Shown here in pieces: positions 15,650 to 25,263 of a stretch of 38,910 nt of DNA. The notes beneath the pieces were generated by a model. The model was not told the DNA's origin. It ran no database searches and worked only from the letters and a program-made list of their open reading frames with translations. Numbering within the stretch: position 1 is the stretch's first letter; each line of letters begins with the position of its first letter. The position numbers and the translations under genes are program-made. This DNA is from Pelagibacterium lentulum (lineage in GTDB: Bacteria > Pseudomonadota > Alphaproteobacteria > Rhizobiales > Devosiaceae): assembly GCF_003992625.1 (NCBI RefSeq), contig NZ_RZMW01000017.1, forward strand, positions 1 to 38,910, given 5' to 3'.

Positions 15650-16315
15650 TTACAATTGATGCCCGTTCTGGCGAGACTGGTAAGTCCCACTGCCCTGCCC
15701 CCAAGAGACGGCCGTGAGCGACGTGTTGCGTTGCCCGAGATGGTCGGCCGAGATCTTCGCCCATGCCGCGCGAAGGTCGGTCAACTCGGATCGCGGGGAT
15801 ATAGGGAAGCCGCGTTTGCGCCTTTGGGCGACGCTCAGATTGAACCGGTTCTTCAGTCCGAAGCCATCCGGCCCCGCTTCCCGGGTTGTGCAGAGGGCTT
15901 GCATCACTGCCGGTTGAGCCGATGTGGCAGGCAGTACGACGAGATGCACGATTGAGGCGAGGTAATCGGCCAGATATTGACCGAACTCAATCGCCAAAGC
16001 AGTGGCGGCAGGCCCCACTAGCTCATTGGGTATGGGGGCTTTCCAATGGGTCGCGAGATTGGCGTCAGAACGACTTTCGGCTGCCTCGACGGCAGGCCAG
16101 AGCCGCCCCCTCGTTGCCAAGGCGGGGCAACTCACTCCGGCCGGGAAGATCAGCGCATCATGCGCCGCCTTGAACTTCTGTTTGGGGGTGTAAGTGGTTT
16201 TTTCGATCACAAGAGGTTGGCCACAATGATCGGCCACCACCTGATAGATCGATGGGAACTTGCTTCGGCTAATCCGTTGCACCCTCAGAAGGGTCATTCT
16301 ATCAGTCTGGCTCAT
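15650..16315 (-). CDS. Hypothetical protein downstream of the trb operon
   Basis: This is a 221-residue protein that I cannot assign. It has no signal peptide or clear membrane segment; a moderately hydrophobic part lies around residues 100-140. The first 60 residues are basic (MTLLRVQRISRSKF) and the C-terminus is polar. The ATG overlaps the stop of the lipoprotein gene (ATGA), so it is co-translated with the trb block and may be an accessory of mating-pair formation or entry exclusion. The length and coding pattern are consistent with a real gene, but no opposite-strand alternative has been excluded. Confidence 0.6.
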   Translation of the reverse strand: MSQTDRMTLLRVQRISRSKFPSIYQVVADHCGQPLVIEKTTYTPKQKFKAAHDALIFPAGVSCPALATRGRLWPAVEAAESRSDANLATHWKAPIPNELVGPAATALAIEFGQYLADYLASIVHLVVLPATSAQPAVMQALCTTREAGPDGFGLKNRFNLSVAQRRKRGFPISPRSELTDLRAAWAKISADHLGQRNTSLTAVSWGQGSGTYQSRQNGHQL

Positions 16316-16932
16316 TGGCCCTGGGGCGCGATCTTGATGAAAATTCGATCCTCCCAGGAATCGACATTCCAGAGGTAGGCGCGATCGAGCATTGCCGGCG
16401 CGCGGTCGGCATTATGTTCCAGCACGCGATCAGTCGGGGCCGGTGTTATCCGCACCGTTCCGATTGGCTTGAATGGAAGCTGTTCGAGTTGAGCGAGGTT
16501 TTGCGCGGGGATCTCGGGCGAGCTGATTTCGAGCGTTCCGCCCTCGAGGCGCACAATGCGCAGATAATTGTCATTCTGGCGGCCGCGCGTGTTGGGGAAT
16601 CCTGTGGCCTGCCCATCCTCAAGCGTTCCCGCGAGGTTGACGACCAGCTCGAACCGGCCTTCCCCAATATATTCGAACCGCTCGAAACCGGGCATGTCGG
16701 CGTCATTTGCCGCCATGCGCTGCGCCCCTGCTTCATCCTGTTCACTCAAACGTCCTTCGGCGGCCGCCATCACCGCACGCGGCTCCGCCAGCGTGCTTTC
16801 AACGCGCATCGTGTAGTCGTATCCATCGGTCGTGATATCCGCGTCGATCTTTTCGGGGGCGAGGCACCCGGTCAGGAAGAGCGTCGCGCTCATGATAAAC
16901 GGCAGTCGGATGGCAGCTCGCGTTAGCTTCAC
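16312..16932 (-). CDS. Lipoprotein of unknown function downstream of trbI
   Basis: This is a 206-residue protein with a lipobox signal (MSATLFLTGC, Cys at about 23), so it should be anchored in the outer membrane. The mature part has repeated charged and Glu/Asp-rich segments and no known motif. It starts at GTG 16932 with CAGGAG upstream, 36 bp after trbI, and overlaps the next gene in an ATGA. Being attached to the end of traI-trb, it may be an outer-membrane component of the mating bridge or a surface-exclusion lipoprotein. The function is inferred from position only. Confidence 0.65.
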   Translation of the reverse strand: MKLTRAAIRLPFIMSATLFLTGCLAPEKIDADITTDGYDYTMRVESTLAEPRAVMAAAEGRLSEQDEAGAQRMAANDADMPGFERFEYIGEGRFELVVNLAGTLEDGQATGFPNTRGRQNDNYLRIVRLEGGTLEISSPEIPAQNLAQLEQLPFKPIGTVRITPAPTDRVLEHNADRAPAMLDRAYLWNVDSWEDRIFIKIAPQGQ

Positions 16933-16967
16933 AATATGCTCCTGAATGCAGGCGGAGCCGCTGTCGG

Positions 16968-18308
16968 TCAGCGGCCCCAGGTCGAGTTGAACGCGCCGGG
17001 GAAAATTATGTCCTGCTCAACGAAGACGTTGAACTGGTAGCCCGGACGGATTTCCAGGGTCGGCTGGACGTCGAGATTGCGCGAAATGGTTTGATCGGCC
17101 ACGCGACCGAAGGTTTCGGCAAAATTGCGACGCGCGGCATCAGAGGCTGTATCCTGCGTGGCAAGCGTCGAGCTTTGGGGGATCGCCATGTCGATGCCCG
17201 TGCCGATCAGAGCAATGAGCGCGGCTGAGCCGAATATCTGGAAATAGTGGTTGTCTACGCGATCACGGAAGCCGCTATAGCCCTGTGCGTCCATACCGGG
17301 CATGCCCCCAATCTGGAGCGTGGAGCCGTTCGGGAACACGAGATCAGTCCAGATTACGAGAACCCGGCTCTGGCCGAACGACACATTGGAGTCGTAGCGG
17401 CCAACCAGGCGCGTTCCCTGCGGGATCAGCAGCTGATGCCCCGTCGCGCTGTCATACACATTCTGACGCACCTTAGCCGTGATCCGTCCGGGCAGGTCCG
17501 AATTGATGCCTGTGATGAGCGTTGCCGGGATCACCGATCCGCGCTTGAGCTCATAGGGTGAAAGCTGCGGAACCACCTGATTGGGCAAATAGCCCAAATC
17601 ATTGATCTCCTGATTGAAGAAGCGATCCTTCCCGGCCTGATTGTTGGGGTCGGGGCGCACGCCCTGCCCGGCAAGCCCGGCCTGCATTGCGGCCGCGTAA
17701 AGGTCCTGTACGCCCGGCACACCACCTGCCCCGCTTGTGCTATTCGAGCCGCCTGTACCCTGGTTTGCCTGTGCGGCTCCGATGTTGCCCAGGTTGATTG
17801 ACATGGGGCTGTTGGCGGCTGTCGGGCCGGCCTGCAACGACGCCATTTGCTGGCGATGCTGTTCGCGCAAGCGCGATTCCTCGAACTCGCGTTGCAGCCG
17901 CGCGCGCCATTCCGCTTCGGACTCGGACGGTCGCTGCTGCGTCTGAATCTGCTGCACCTGCGGCTGATTTGCGCGCGCGGGCTGCGGCTGGAACGGATTG
18001 GTGATGACGGGCTGGCCATCGGTATCAAGCGGCGGCGTTTGGACGGCCGGTTGGGCCGGTGCGCGTGGTTCGTCGATGATGCCTGGTTGAATCCCGCGGG
18101 TCAGCTCGTCGGCAAAGTCAGAGGCCGGTTGTCCGCGCGAATTGTCCGGCCCGGCTTCGCGGAAGGTGAGACCACGTTGCGACAGGCCCCAAAAGACGAC
18201 GCCAAGGAACACGACCACCAGTACGATAAAGGCGATGATGGGAAGGCGATTAAGGCGGCGGATTTTCGGCTGATCCTCACCGCCGCCATCGAGATCGATC
18301 GAGCTCAC
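16968..18308 (-). CDS. trbI: Conjugal transfer protein TrbI (VirB10 family)
   Basis: This is a 446-residue protein of the VirB10/TrbI family, which spans the envelope and links inner-membrane ATPase energy to the outer-membrane pore. It has an N-terminal cytoplasmic part, one membrane segment (about residues 23-43), a long Pro/Gln-rich linker and the C-terminal VirB10 beta-barrel domain (LIPQGTRLVGRYDSNVSFGQ and VFVEQDIIFPGAF). It starts at GTG 18308 with GGGAGG upstream, 13 bp after trbH. Confidence 0.92.
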   Translation of the reverse strand: MSSIDLDGGGEDQPKIRRLNRLPIIAFIVLVVVFLGVVFWGLSQRGLTFREAGPDNSRGQPASDFADELTRGIQPGIIDEPRAPAQPAVQTPPLDTDGQPVITNPFQPQPARANQPQVQQIQTQQRPSESEAEWRARLQREFEESRLREQHRQQMASLQAGPTAANSPMSINLGNIGAAQANQGTGGSNSTSGAGGVPGVQDLYAAAMQAGLAGQGVRPDPNNQAGKDRFFNQEINDLGYLPNQVVPQLSPYELKRGSVIPATLITGINSDLPGRITAKVRQNVYDSATGHQLLIPQGTRLVGRYDSNVSFGQSRVLVIWTDLVFPNGSTLQIGGMPGMDAQGYSGFRDRVDNHYFQIFGSAALIALIGTGIDMAIPQSSTLATQDTASDAARRNFAETFGRVADQTISRNLDVQPTLEIRPGYQFNVFVEQDIIFPGAFNSTWGR

Positions 18309-18321
18309 GCAAAGGCCTCCC

Positions 18322-18780
18322 TTATGAAACCGTGCGGCGCAGGACCGACAAAGGGCTTGACGGTGCGGCGCCTGTTTCGGTCATCGTATAGGTTCGCGCC
18401 AGTTCGACTGAAGGCGTCGAAATCCGCGTGAGGACCTGGCCGTCGAACGCGCTGACGGTGTAGGCGAGCGGGATCGCACCTTCGCCTGTCGCGGACGGAT
18501 CGACTGCATAGCCCCAACCGCGTAATTGCTCTTCGAGAGCAGCCGACAAGGCCGAATCATCGGTCTTGAGCGCGATCGTTCCTGTTCCGGGCCCGACATG
18601 CTCGGCGAGTTGGGCTACCATGTCGCCGGCGACCGCATTGGCTGCATAGAGATTGAGATTGGCAGCATCGGTGCTCGATGCGGCGGTGAAATATCCGCTG
18701 CCGGTCGTCGCGCAACCTACAAGTGAGAACGCCATGAGCGCCACGGAAAGGGCGCGGGCAGCCTTCGAGATTGCAGCCAT
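18322..18780 (-). CDS. trbH: Conjugal transfer lipoprotein TrbH
   Basis: This is a 152-residue lipoprotein of the TrbH type. A lipobox (ALMAFSLVGCATTG, Cys23) directs it to the membrane. It follows trbG by 2 bp and precedes trbI, the usual position. The protein is short with no enzyme motif and is thought to be a structural partner of the outer-membrane pore. The large reading frame extending further upstream is a shadow. Confidence 0.82.
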   Translation of the reverse strand: MAAISKAARALSVALMAFSLVGCATTGSGYFTAASSTDAANLNLYAANAVAGDMVAQLAEHVGPGTGTIALKTDDSALSAALEEQLRGWGYAVDPSATGEGAIPLAYTVSAFDGQVLTRISTPSVELARTYTMTETGAAPSSPLSVLRRTVS

Positions 18781-18782
18781 TG

Positions 18783-19607
18783 CTAACCCCTCCTCTGGAT
18801 TGTGACGCGTTGTTGTTGATTGCCTACGCCGCTGACGAGAACTGCCCGGTCGATCAGGTAATCGACGATCATCATGTTGCCGTTGAGCCGGTAGTTGACG
18901 ATCTGCTGCTGACCGCCCGATTGAATGAAGAGGATAGGAGCATCGCCGCTTCCCAAATGGCCGGGAAATTGGATGTAGGTCTTCATGCCGTCCGTATAGA
19001 TACGGGTCGGCTTCCAGCGCGCGTTTCCGCTCATCGAGAAATTGAAGTTCAAATTCTCGGCCGGAACCCCGGCGCCGGGGATGATGCTTGCCTCGATCCG
19101 CTGGTTCACGGCGGCGATCTGCTGGCGAATGTCTTCGGGGTAGGTGAACGCTACACGCGCCATATACCCGCTCGAACGGGACTCGAGATTGATGTGATAG
19201 GTGCGTCGCGAGGTGGTGACGACCATACTCGTCTTGAGCCCGGCTTCGGCGGGCTTGACGATCAGGTGAATGCGCGGGCCTTCGGGCGATCCGGACGAGG
19301 CTGGTTCGACCTGCCAACGCACCGTATCGCCCACGAGAACATCGCGCACCGCTTCACCGGCCTGCAGGGCAATCTCGCAAAGCTGGAGCGGCGCGCAGAT
19401 CACGGTGGGCTGAGTCTCGCCATAGAGATAGATCACGGTGCCGTCGGCGCCGCGCGTCATGACCGCTGCCTGATTTTGCCATTGGCTCGACAAGGCCGTG
19501 CCCCGTTGGGCGTTCTGATCGGCCGCCGTTGCGGTCGAGAGGGCGAGGCTTGCCGCTATTAAGGCAATGGCACCTACGCCCGCGCGTATTTTGATAGTGT
19601 TGAACAT
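18783..19607 (-). CDS. trbG: Conjugal transfer protein TrbG (VirB9 family)
   Basis: This is a 274-residue periplasmic protein of the VirB9/TrbG family, which forms the outer-membrane core complex with TrbI and TrbH. It has a signal peptide ([20 protein letters not shown], cleaved near ATAA) and the C-terminal VirB9 region ([20 protein letters not shown], then [19 protein letters not shown]). The ATG at 19607 is 24 bp after trbF. A longer frame in the same phase upstream is not used. Confidence 0.9.
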   Translation of the reverse strand: MFNTIKIRAGVGAIALIAASLALSTATAADQNAQRGTALSSQWQNQAAVMTRGADGTVIYLYGETQPTVICAPLQLCEIALQAGEAVRDVLVGDTVRWQVEPASSGSPEGPRIHLIVKPAEAGLKTSMVVTTSRRTYHINLESRSSGYMARVAFTYPEDIRQQIAAVNQRIEASIIPGAGVPAENLNFNFSMSGNARWKPTRIYTDGMKTYIQFPGHLGSGDAPILFIQSGGQQQIVNYRLNGNMMIVDYLIDRAVLVSGVGNQQQRVTIQRRG

Positions 19608-19630
19608 TACTCTCTCCGCGAGCGTGGTAA

Positions 19631-20290
19631 CTAAAGCTGGGCCGTCCAGTCGAAATCGGCCAAATACAGGCCGATCGGATTGAGGCGAATGATGGTTTCG
19701 TCCTGGGGCGGCGACAGGGTTACGGTGGCGATGCCGCGCCATCGACGCGTGCGCAATTCGCGCCCTGCCCTGTCGCGCTCGATTTCGGTCCAATCGATCT
19801 GGTAGGACTGGTTGGACAACGCCACGACGTTGTTGATCTCCACCGACACGGTTTTCTCCCGCGCGGCGTCGAACGGCGAATTGTTTCGGAACCAGGCGTT
19901 GACCTTTTCGGTCGATGGATCCTGCCGGCGCAGCATCGCATAAGTGCGATTGATATAGCCGGTCTGGACGACCGTATCGGGCGTGATCGAGCGAAAGTTC
20001 GTGACCCACTGGCCGAGCATGGCGCGGACAACGCGGTCATCGGCATATTCAATCTGTGCCGGAAAGCCCCCCGCGGCCGAATTGCCGAGCTGGTCGACCT
20101 CGACGATATATGGGACGAGCTTGACTTGCGTGGACTGGTAGAGCCCATAGCCGAAGCCGATCACCGCCATCGTCATTGAGACGAGGCCGACAGTGCGCCA
20201 GGCCATTGCCGAGCGGACATAGGAGCCATAGCGCTCGTTCCATTCGGCGCGCGCGGCGATATAGGGATTGTCGGGAATGTTTTTAGCCAT
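19631..20290 (-). CDS. trbF: Conjugal transfer protein TrbF (VirB8 family)
   Basis: This is a 219-residue inner-membrane protein of the VirB8/TrbF family, an assembly factor of the mating pore. A short cytoplasmic N-terminus ([20 protein letters not shown]) leads to one membrane segment (about 31-49), then a periplasmic VirB8 domain with YVVEVDQLG and [20 protein letters not shown]. It follows trbL with 30 bp between. The C-terminus ([12 protein letters not shown]) is typical. Confidence 0.92.
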   Translation of the reverse strand: MAKNIPDNPYIAARAEWNERYGSYVRSAMAWRTVGLVSMTMAVIGFGYGLYQSTQVKLVPYIVEVDQLGNSAAGGFPAQIEYADDRVVRAMLGQWVTNFRSITPDTVVQTGYINRTYAMLRRQDPSTEKVNAWFRNNSPFDAAREKTVSVEINNVVALSNQSYQIDWTEIERDRAGRELRTRRWRGIATVTLSPPQDETIIRLNPIGLYLADFDWTAQL

Positions 20291-20320
20291 GCGCTATGCC
20301 TTGCATCCTTAGTCGAGCCG

Positions 20321-21487
20321 TCATTCGTCCGTGCCCATAGTTTTCTTGGTGTAGTTTCCGCCCGACCGTTGGTCGCGGAGCTTTTGGTTGGCGAGTCCGA
20401 GGGTCGAACCCATCTTTGCGCCGGGGATGCCCATCAGCTTGTCGGTGGCTGCGCTACCAACTGAGCCGCCCATTGCCCGCATCGCTGCGGCTGCTTGTCC
20501 GCCAGCTCCGGCTCCAGACGCCTTGGCGGCACTTGCCGCCGCCATGCCACCTTTGACCACGCCCCCGGCACCCAGAGCAGCGCCTGCTCCTGCTGCTGCA
20601 AACGAAGCGACCTGAGCACCGGCGCGGAATGTCTCCATGCCGCTGGAGGTCGAGACGCCTTGCACCATGCCCTGGATGATCGTCGGAACATGCAGGGCCA
20701 CCATGAAGATAACGACCGAAATCCCGCCGATCGTTAAGGCGGTGATGATCTGTTCTTCGCCGGTGAAATTGGCTTCGTCAGCCAGCCCGATCAGGATGTC
20801 CGATCCGATCTTTGCGATCATCACGAGGCCCATCAGCTTCATGCCGACCGAAAAGGCATAGATGAGATAGCGGATGGCGAAATCCTTGGTGTAGGACGAC
20901 CCGCCGAGGCCGAGCATAATCATGCCGGCGAGCAGGCCGACATACATCTCGACCAGCACAGAAACGAAGAGAGCCGCGACTAGGGAAAAGCAGATGACTA
21001 CAATTGCCATTGCGATCATCGAGGCGAGGCCGAGAAGGTTGTCTTCCCAAAGCCCGAATTTGGCATTTTCGCTAAGCTTTGCCGCAACGCTAATGCCGGC
21101 GTTGAAGGTGTCGGCAGGCGATGCCTTCCCACCTTCCGCGCCGAGCTGGAAGAGCGAGTCGACAATCGCCCAGGCGAAGTCCGGCCCCGCCTGAAGCACA
21201 AAGAGGAAGAAGCCGATGAACATGATGCGTCGCACCAGCTCGCCGAACCATGTATCGAGCGAGGGCGACTGAATAGCCAGCCACACCGCCGCAATGGCGA
21301 TCTCGATGCCCGCGAGGATCCAAAACAGCGATGTCGCCGCATTGATAACCGTTTGTTCCCAATTGCCGGTCGCGGAGACGATTTGATCCTCGAGACGATC
21401 GAGAATCGATCCGTCCTGTGCAATGGCAATGTCCGGCAGTACTAGCGCAGCGGCGAGAACAAGGCTGAATGGCAGGTAGCGGCACAT
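20321..21487 (-). CDS. trbL: Conjugal transfer protein TrbL (VirB6 family)
   Basis: This is a 388-residue polytopic membrane protein of the VirB6/TrbL family, part of the inner-membrane channel. It has an N-terminal signal-like segment, about six helices between residues 40 and 260 (for example IAIAAVWLAIQSPSLDTWFG), and an Ala/Gly-rich C-terminal tail (GAGAALGAGGVVKGGMAAAS) typical of TrbL. AGGAG precedes the ATG. It is 9 bp after trbK. Confidence 0.9.
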   Translation of the reverse strand: MCRYLPFSLVLAAALVLPDIAIAQDGSILDRLEDQIVSATGNWEQTVINAATSLFWILAGIEIAIAAVWLAIQSPSLDTWFGELVRRIMFIGFFLFVLQAGPDFAWAIVDSLFQLGAEGGKASPADTFNAGISVAAKLSENAKFGLWEDNLLGLASMIAMAIVVICFSLVAALFVSVLVEMYVGLLAGMIMLGLGGSSYTKDFAIRYLIYAFSVGMKLMGLVMIAKIGSDILIGLADEANFTGEEQIITALTIGGISVVIFMVALHVPTIIQGMVQGVSTSSGMETFRAGAQVASFAAAGAGAALGAGGVVKGGMAAASAAKASGAGAGGQAAAAMRAMGGSVGSAATDKLMGIPGAKMGSTLGLANQKLRDQRSGGNYTKKTMGTDE

Positions 21488-21496
21488 CGCAGTCTC

Positions 21497-21760
21497 CTAT
21501 TGTCCGGGGCGCCGGATTTCCATTTCCCGCCCGCCACTGGTCGGGTAGTTCTCCGGATCGGCGCTCAAGGCCTCCTGTGCCCGTTCGATCGCCTCCTGAC
21601 GGGCAGCAGCTTCCTGTTCGGCGAGCTCGACCTGTCTTGCCAGCAGGGCTTTCATTTCCGGATCGGAAGAAGGGAGGAATACGTAGGATATGGCGCCGCC
21701 CGCGAGAGCCGAAACGAGGGCAATGACGATCACAAAGGGGAGTTTTACGGTCGCGTTCAT
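21497..21760 (-). CDS. trbK: TrbK-like small membrane protein (entry exclusion)
   Basis: This is an 87-residue protein with one N-terminal membrane segment (VKLPFVIVIALVSALAGGAISYVFL) and an Ala/Glu-rich helix. It lies in the trbK slot between trbJ and trbL; in IncP plasmids TrbK blocks redundant entry. No lipobox cysteine is present, unlike RP4 TrbK. Its ATG overlaps the trbJ stop (ATGA). The C-terminus TSGGREMEIRR nearly repeats that of TrbJ. Confidence 0.75.
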   Translation of the reverse strand: MNATVKLPFVIVIALVSALAGGAISYVFLPSSDPEMKALLARQVELAEQEAAARQEAIERAQEALSADPENYPTSGGREMEIRRPGQ

Positions 21761-22548
21761 CGCCTTATATCCATTTCCCGTCCGCCAGAGGTCAATGGAA
21801 TCGTGGCGTTGAAGAAGTTTTCCCTACGGGCTTGCGCCAGATCACGATCAGCTTGTTCGGACTGGTACCAGGTGCCCATCATGGTTGTTTGCTGAGCGAG
21901 AAGGCCGCGTAGTTTTTGCATCTGCTCGACTTGCTGGCTGGCAATCGAATGACCGACCTGCAAAGCCTGCATCTGACCAACTGCCGTCTCGGATTGGCGC
22001 TGCAACTGCGCCATCGTCTGCGCTTCGGTCTGGAACTGTTCGGCGGTCAGTCCTGCCCCGGCCAGCGTGCCAGCGATCGTGTCGCGATTGGTGTCCGACC
22101 AGCTCTGATATTGGGAAGAAAAGTCCTGGCCATCACCGAGTCCGCGCATGAACTCGTCAAAGCTCGGGAAGCGCTGCTTGAGCACGTCATCGAGACCGGA
22201 CATTGAGAAGGCAATACCCTCGCCTTGCGCGACAAGCTGCTGGAGACGGTTGAGGTCGTTGACCGCATCGCCCCAAATGTTCTGTGGCAGCTTCTCAAGG
22301 TTCTGCAGCATCGTCCGGTACTGGTCGATCTGGTTCTGAATCTGCGTGATCTGGTTGGCGATCTGCTGGGCGTTCTGGCCGACCTGCTCGACATTGAGAC
22401 CGGTCTGCTCAAGAAGCTGGACATTGTTGAGCAACTGCGTCCATTCGGTTGCACCGCCAGCCGCGGCCCCGGCATGGGCAGGGCCTACGAGGCCGACGGC
22501 AAGTCCGACACTAAATGCAGTGCTACGAAGCAAGGCGTTGAGCCGCAT
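21757..22548 (-). CDS. trbJ: Conjugal transfer protein TrbJ (VirB5 family)
   Basis: This is a 263-residue exported protein of the TrbJ/VirB5 type, a minor pilus component. It has a signal peptide (AFSVGLAVGLVGPAHAG) and then a long alpha-helical, Gln-rich region (NVEQVGQNAQQIANQITQIQ). It ends with the motif TSGGREMDIRR. The start at 22548 has GAGAGGAA upstream and overlaps the end of trbE by 26 bp; the frame further upstream is a shadow of trbE. Confidence 0.88.
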   Translation of the reverse strand: MRLNALLRSTAFSVGLAVGLVGPAHAGAAAGGATEWTQLLNNVQLLEQTGLNVEQVGQNAQQIANQITQIQNQIDQYRTMLQNLEKLPQNIWGDAVNDLNRLQQLVAQGEGIAFSMSGLDDVLKQRFPSFDEFMRGLGDGQDFSSQYQSWSDTNRDTIAGTLAGAGLTAEQFQTEAQTMAQLQRQSETAVGQMQALQVGHSIASQQVEQMQKLRGLLAQQTTMMGTWYQSEQADRDLAQARRENFFNATIPLTSGGREMDIRR

Positions 22549-24961
22549 CTTCGATTCCTCTCTGTTTGAGCCAATGGATGGTCCATTCGTCGCCGTAGGC
22601 CTGGCGCAGATCGTTGATCCGCTTGATGTCGTCCTTGCCGGACGCGCCCACGAAAGACAGGGTGATCGGCCCGAGGGCCATGTCGAACAGCCGCCGCCCA
22701 TCGGGCGAGGCAACGTAATATTCGTGCTTTGGCGTCGCGCTTGCGACGATCTCGATTTGGCGCTCGTTGAACCCTATCCGCTCGTAGAACTCGCGCGTGC
22801 CCGTTTCACGCGCCGCCCCGTTGGGTAGGCAAATCTTGGTCGGGCAGCTTTCCTTGAGGACGTCGATGATGCCCGAGCCCGTGGCGTCGGAAATCGACTG
22901 CGTGGCGAGGATCACCGCGCAATTGGCCTTGCGCAGCACCTTGAGCCATTCGCGGATCTTTTCGCGGAAAGCCGGATGCCCGAGCATCAGCCAGGCCTCA
23001 TCGAGAATGATAAGGCTGGGCTCCCCCGTCAGCCGTTTTTCGATGCGCCGGAACAGATAGAGCAGGACCGGCACAAGGTTGCGGTCGCCCATGTTCATCA
23101 GCTCCTCGATCTCGAAGGTCTGAAAGCTCGAGAGTTTCAGCGCATCCCGTTCGGCATCGAGCAGGTTCCCCATCGGCCCTTCGACGGTGTAGTGCTGCAG
23201 GGCATCCTTGATGTCGCGCTTCTGGACGCCCGAGACGAAATCGGACAGCGAGCGATGCTCGGAATTGGCCATCAACTCGATCTGGTGGCTGATGGCGTTG
23301 CGGTGATCGGGATCGACCTTGACGCCTTGCATTACGATCAGGGTTTCGATCCACTCTGCCGCCCAGGCCTTGTCGCTATCCGTTTCGAGCTCGGATAGCG
23401 GAGCGAAGGCCAGCACATCATCTGAGCCGACATCATAGTGATCGCCGCCGACCGCGAGGGTGAGCGGGTACATCGAACGGCCCTTGTCAAAGGCAAAGAC
23501 CTGAGCGTCTTGGTAGCGACGGAATTGTGCCGCGATCAGCGCCAGCAAGGTCGATTTGCCCGAGCCGGTCGGCCCAAAGATCAGCGTATGGCCCACATCG
23601 TCAACATGGAGGTTGAGCCGGAACGGCGTCGATCCGGAAGCCACCTGCATGAGCGGTGGAGAGCCCTCCGAATAGAACGGGCACGGGCACTCCGCCTCCC
23701 CCGACCACACTGAATTGAGCGGCACAAGGTCAGCCAGGTTGCGCGTATGGATCAGCGGTTCGCGGATATTGGCGTACCAATTTCCCGGCAGACTCCCAAG
23801 AAATGCTTCGGTCACGTTGAGGCTTTCGATCCGGGCCGAAAACCCTTCGGCCTGGATCAGCCGGCGCACGGCCTCGCACTTCTCGCGCAGCCGCGCCTCA
23901 TCGGTCTCGAAGATCACGATAACCGGCGTATAATAGCCATATGCGACGAGCTGGGAATTGGCGGCGGCAATGGCATCCTCGCTTTCCGCCACCATCAGCG
24001 CGGCATCTTGATCGATGGCGCCCGAATTGGTCTGGAAAAGCTGATCCATGAAGGGCCGGACCTTCTGAATCCACTTCTTGCGCGTGCGTTCGAGCCGTTG
24101 CCGTGCCTCGATGGGATCGAGGAACATGAAGCGGCTTGACCAGCGATAGGTCAGCGGCATCAAATCGAGGCTGTTGAGGATCCCGGGCCAGCTTTCGGCC
24201 GGGAACCCGTCGATCGCCACCACGCCGACATATCGGTTGTCGACCATCGGCGCGAGACCGTGATGGAACTCGGCCGTCGCGATGTAATCGAGATACATCG
24301 GAATGTCGGGGAGCCGGACGGGATGGTTCTCCCCGACGATGCAGAAGCGGGCGAACTGGAGGAGATCGTCATACTTGGCGATCCGTGCCCCGCCGCGTTC
24401 CTCGACCTCATGGGTGACCATGCGCCGGATCGAGACGACATTGGCCATATACTGCTCGAACTCGCGGATCGTGGCCTTGAACTTGCCAAGGATGCGGTCG
24501 GCATAGGTCTCGCGGCGGGAGTCGGCATCCGAATAGACGTATTTGACCAGCCCCGACTTGCGCTGTTCGGGTTCGCGATAGGTCAGGATGATTGCGTGCT
24601 GGCTTTCATAATGGCCGTCGGCGCGCTCGAAACGCTTGCGGCGCTCGTCATCGATCAGCCGCGAAACAGGGTCCGGGAAGTGGCATTGTGCGGGCGTCGG
24701 ATATTTCGTCGTCGGCACGCGCACCGCTTCGACCTGTATCATCCAGCCCGTCCCGAGGCGGGCAAGGATGGTGTTGATCTGGCGGGAAACCTCGTTGCGC
24801 TCGAAATCGGTCGAGCTTTCACTGTCCGGTCCCGCGAAATACCAACCAGCCATCAGGCTCCCATCTTTGAGGAGCATGATGCCGTTCTCGACCAGGGCCG
24901 CGTAGGGCAACAGATCGGAGAATGACGGCCCCGCGCGCCGAAATTTCTTGAGCGCAACCAT
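22523..24961 (-). CDS. trbE: Conjugal transfer ATPase TrbE (VirB4 family)
   Basis: This is an 812-residue cytoplasmic ATPase of the VirB4/TrbE family that powers assembly of the secretion channel and pilus. The N-terminal CagE/TrbE domain is followed by the Walker A loop GPTGSGKSTLLAL (about residue 462) and Walker B SLIILDEAW (about residue 654), then the conserved LATQSISDA block. The full length is normal. It starts 2 bp after trbD and overlaps trbJ. Confidence 0.95.
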   Translation of the reverse strand: MVALKKFRRAGPSFSDLLPYAALVENGIMLLKDGSLMAGWYFAGPDSESSTDFERNEVSRQINTILARLGTGWMIQVEAVRVPTTKYPTPAQCHFPDPVSRLIDDERRKRFERADGHYESQHAIILTYREPEQRKSGLVKYVYSDADSRRETYADRILGKFKATIREFEQYMANVVSIRRMVTHEVEERGGARIAKYDDLLQFARFCIVGENHPVRLPDIPMYLDYIATAEFHHGLAPMVDNRYVGVVAIDGFPAESWPGILNSLDLMPLTYRWSSRFMFLDPIEARQRLERTRKKWIQKVRPFMDQLFQTNSGAIDQDAALMVAESEDAIAAANSQLVAYGYYTPVIVIFETDEARLREKCEAVRRLIQAEGFSARIESLNVTEAFLGSLPGNWYANIREPLIHTRNLADLVPLNSVWSGEAECPCPFYSEGSPPLMQVASGSTPFRLNLHVDDVGHTLIFGPTGSGKSTLLALIAAQFRRYQDAQVFAFDKGRSMYPLTLAVGGDHYDVGSDDVLAFAPLSELETDSDKAWAAEWIETLIVMQGVKVDPDHRNAISHQIELMANSEHRSLSDFVSGVQKRDIKDALQHYTVEGPMGNLLDAERDALKLSSFQTFEIEELMNMGDRNLVPVLLYLFRRIEKRLTGEPSLIILDEAWLMLGHPAFREKIREWLKVLRKANCAVILATQSISDATGSGIIDVLKESCPTKICLPNGAARETGTREFYERIGFNERQIEIVASATPKHEYYVASPDGRRLFDMALGPITLSFVGASGKDDIKRINDLRQAYGDEWTIHWLKQRGIEDAAQRLAS

Positions 24962-24963
24962 GT

Positions 24964-25263
24964 TTAGTATTTCCGCCAGGGGGTGGATGTCGGCCGGTAG
25001 GAGGGCCGGTACTTGATGTGACGCACGTAGATGTGCCGCATCAGCGGATCGGCCTTGGCCATCATGCGAAGGATGCCCACGAACACGATCCAGAACACCG
25101 CCCCGAGGACGGCCGAGAGCGGCGTGAGCACGACAAAGACCAGGATCACGGCCATGAGGCCTGTGAACAGGACAAGCTCACGGTCCGCCCCGAAAATCAG
25201 GGCCGGTCGTGACAGTGCGCGGTGAATCCGCACCCTGTCGAGGTTGTCGCCAACCTCAGCCAT
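24964..25263 (-). CDS. trbD: Conjugal transfer protein TrbD (VirB3 family)
   Basis: This is a 99-residue inner-membrane protein of the VirB3/TrbD family. It begins [20 protein letters not shown], and two hydrophobic helices follow ([20 protein letters not shown] and [20 protein letters not shown] after the second). The ATG at 25263 overlaps the trbC stop by 8 bp; a TTG just before it would give one more residue. Confidence 0.9.
   Translation of the reverse strand: MAEVGDNLDRVRIHRALSRPALIFGADRELVLFTGLMAVILVFVVLTPLSAVLGAVFWIVFVGILRMMAKADPLMRHIYVRHIKYRPSYRPTSTPWRKY

Noticed and set aside
18771-19562. Long plus-strand frame opposite trbG
   Set aside because: It is the antisense shadow of trbG, with composition of a reverse-strand reading; TrbG motifs on the minus strand are clear.
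24260-24925. Plus-strand 221-residue frame opposite trbE
   Set aside because: Antisense shadow of a conserved ATPase gene.
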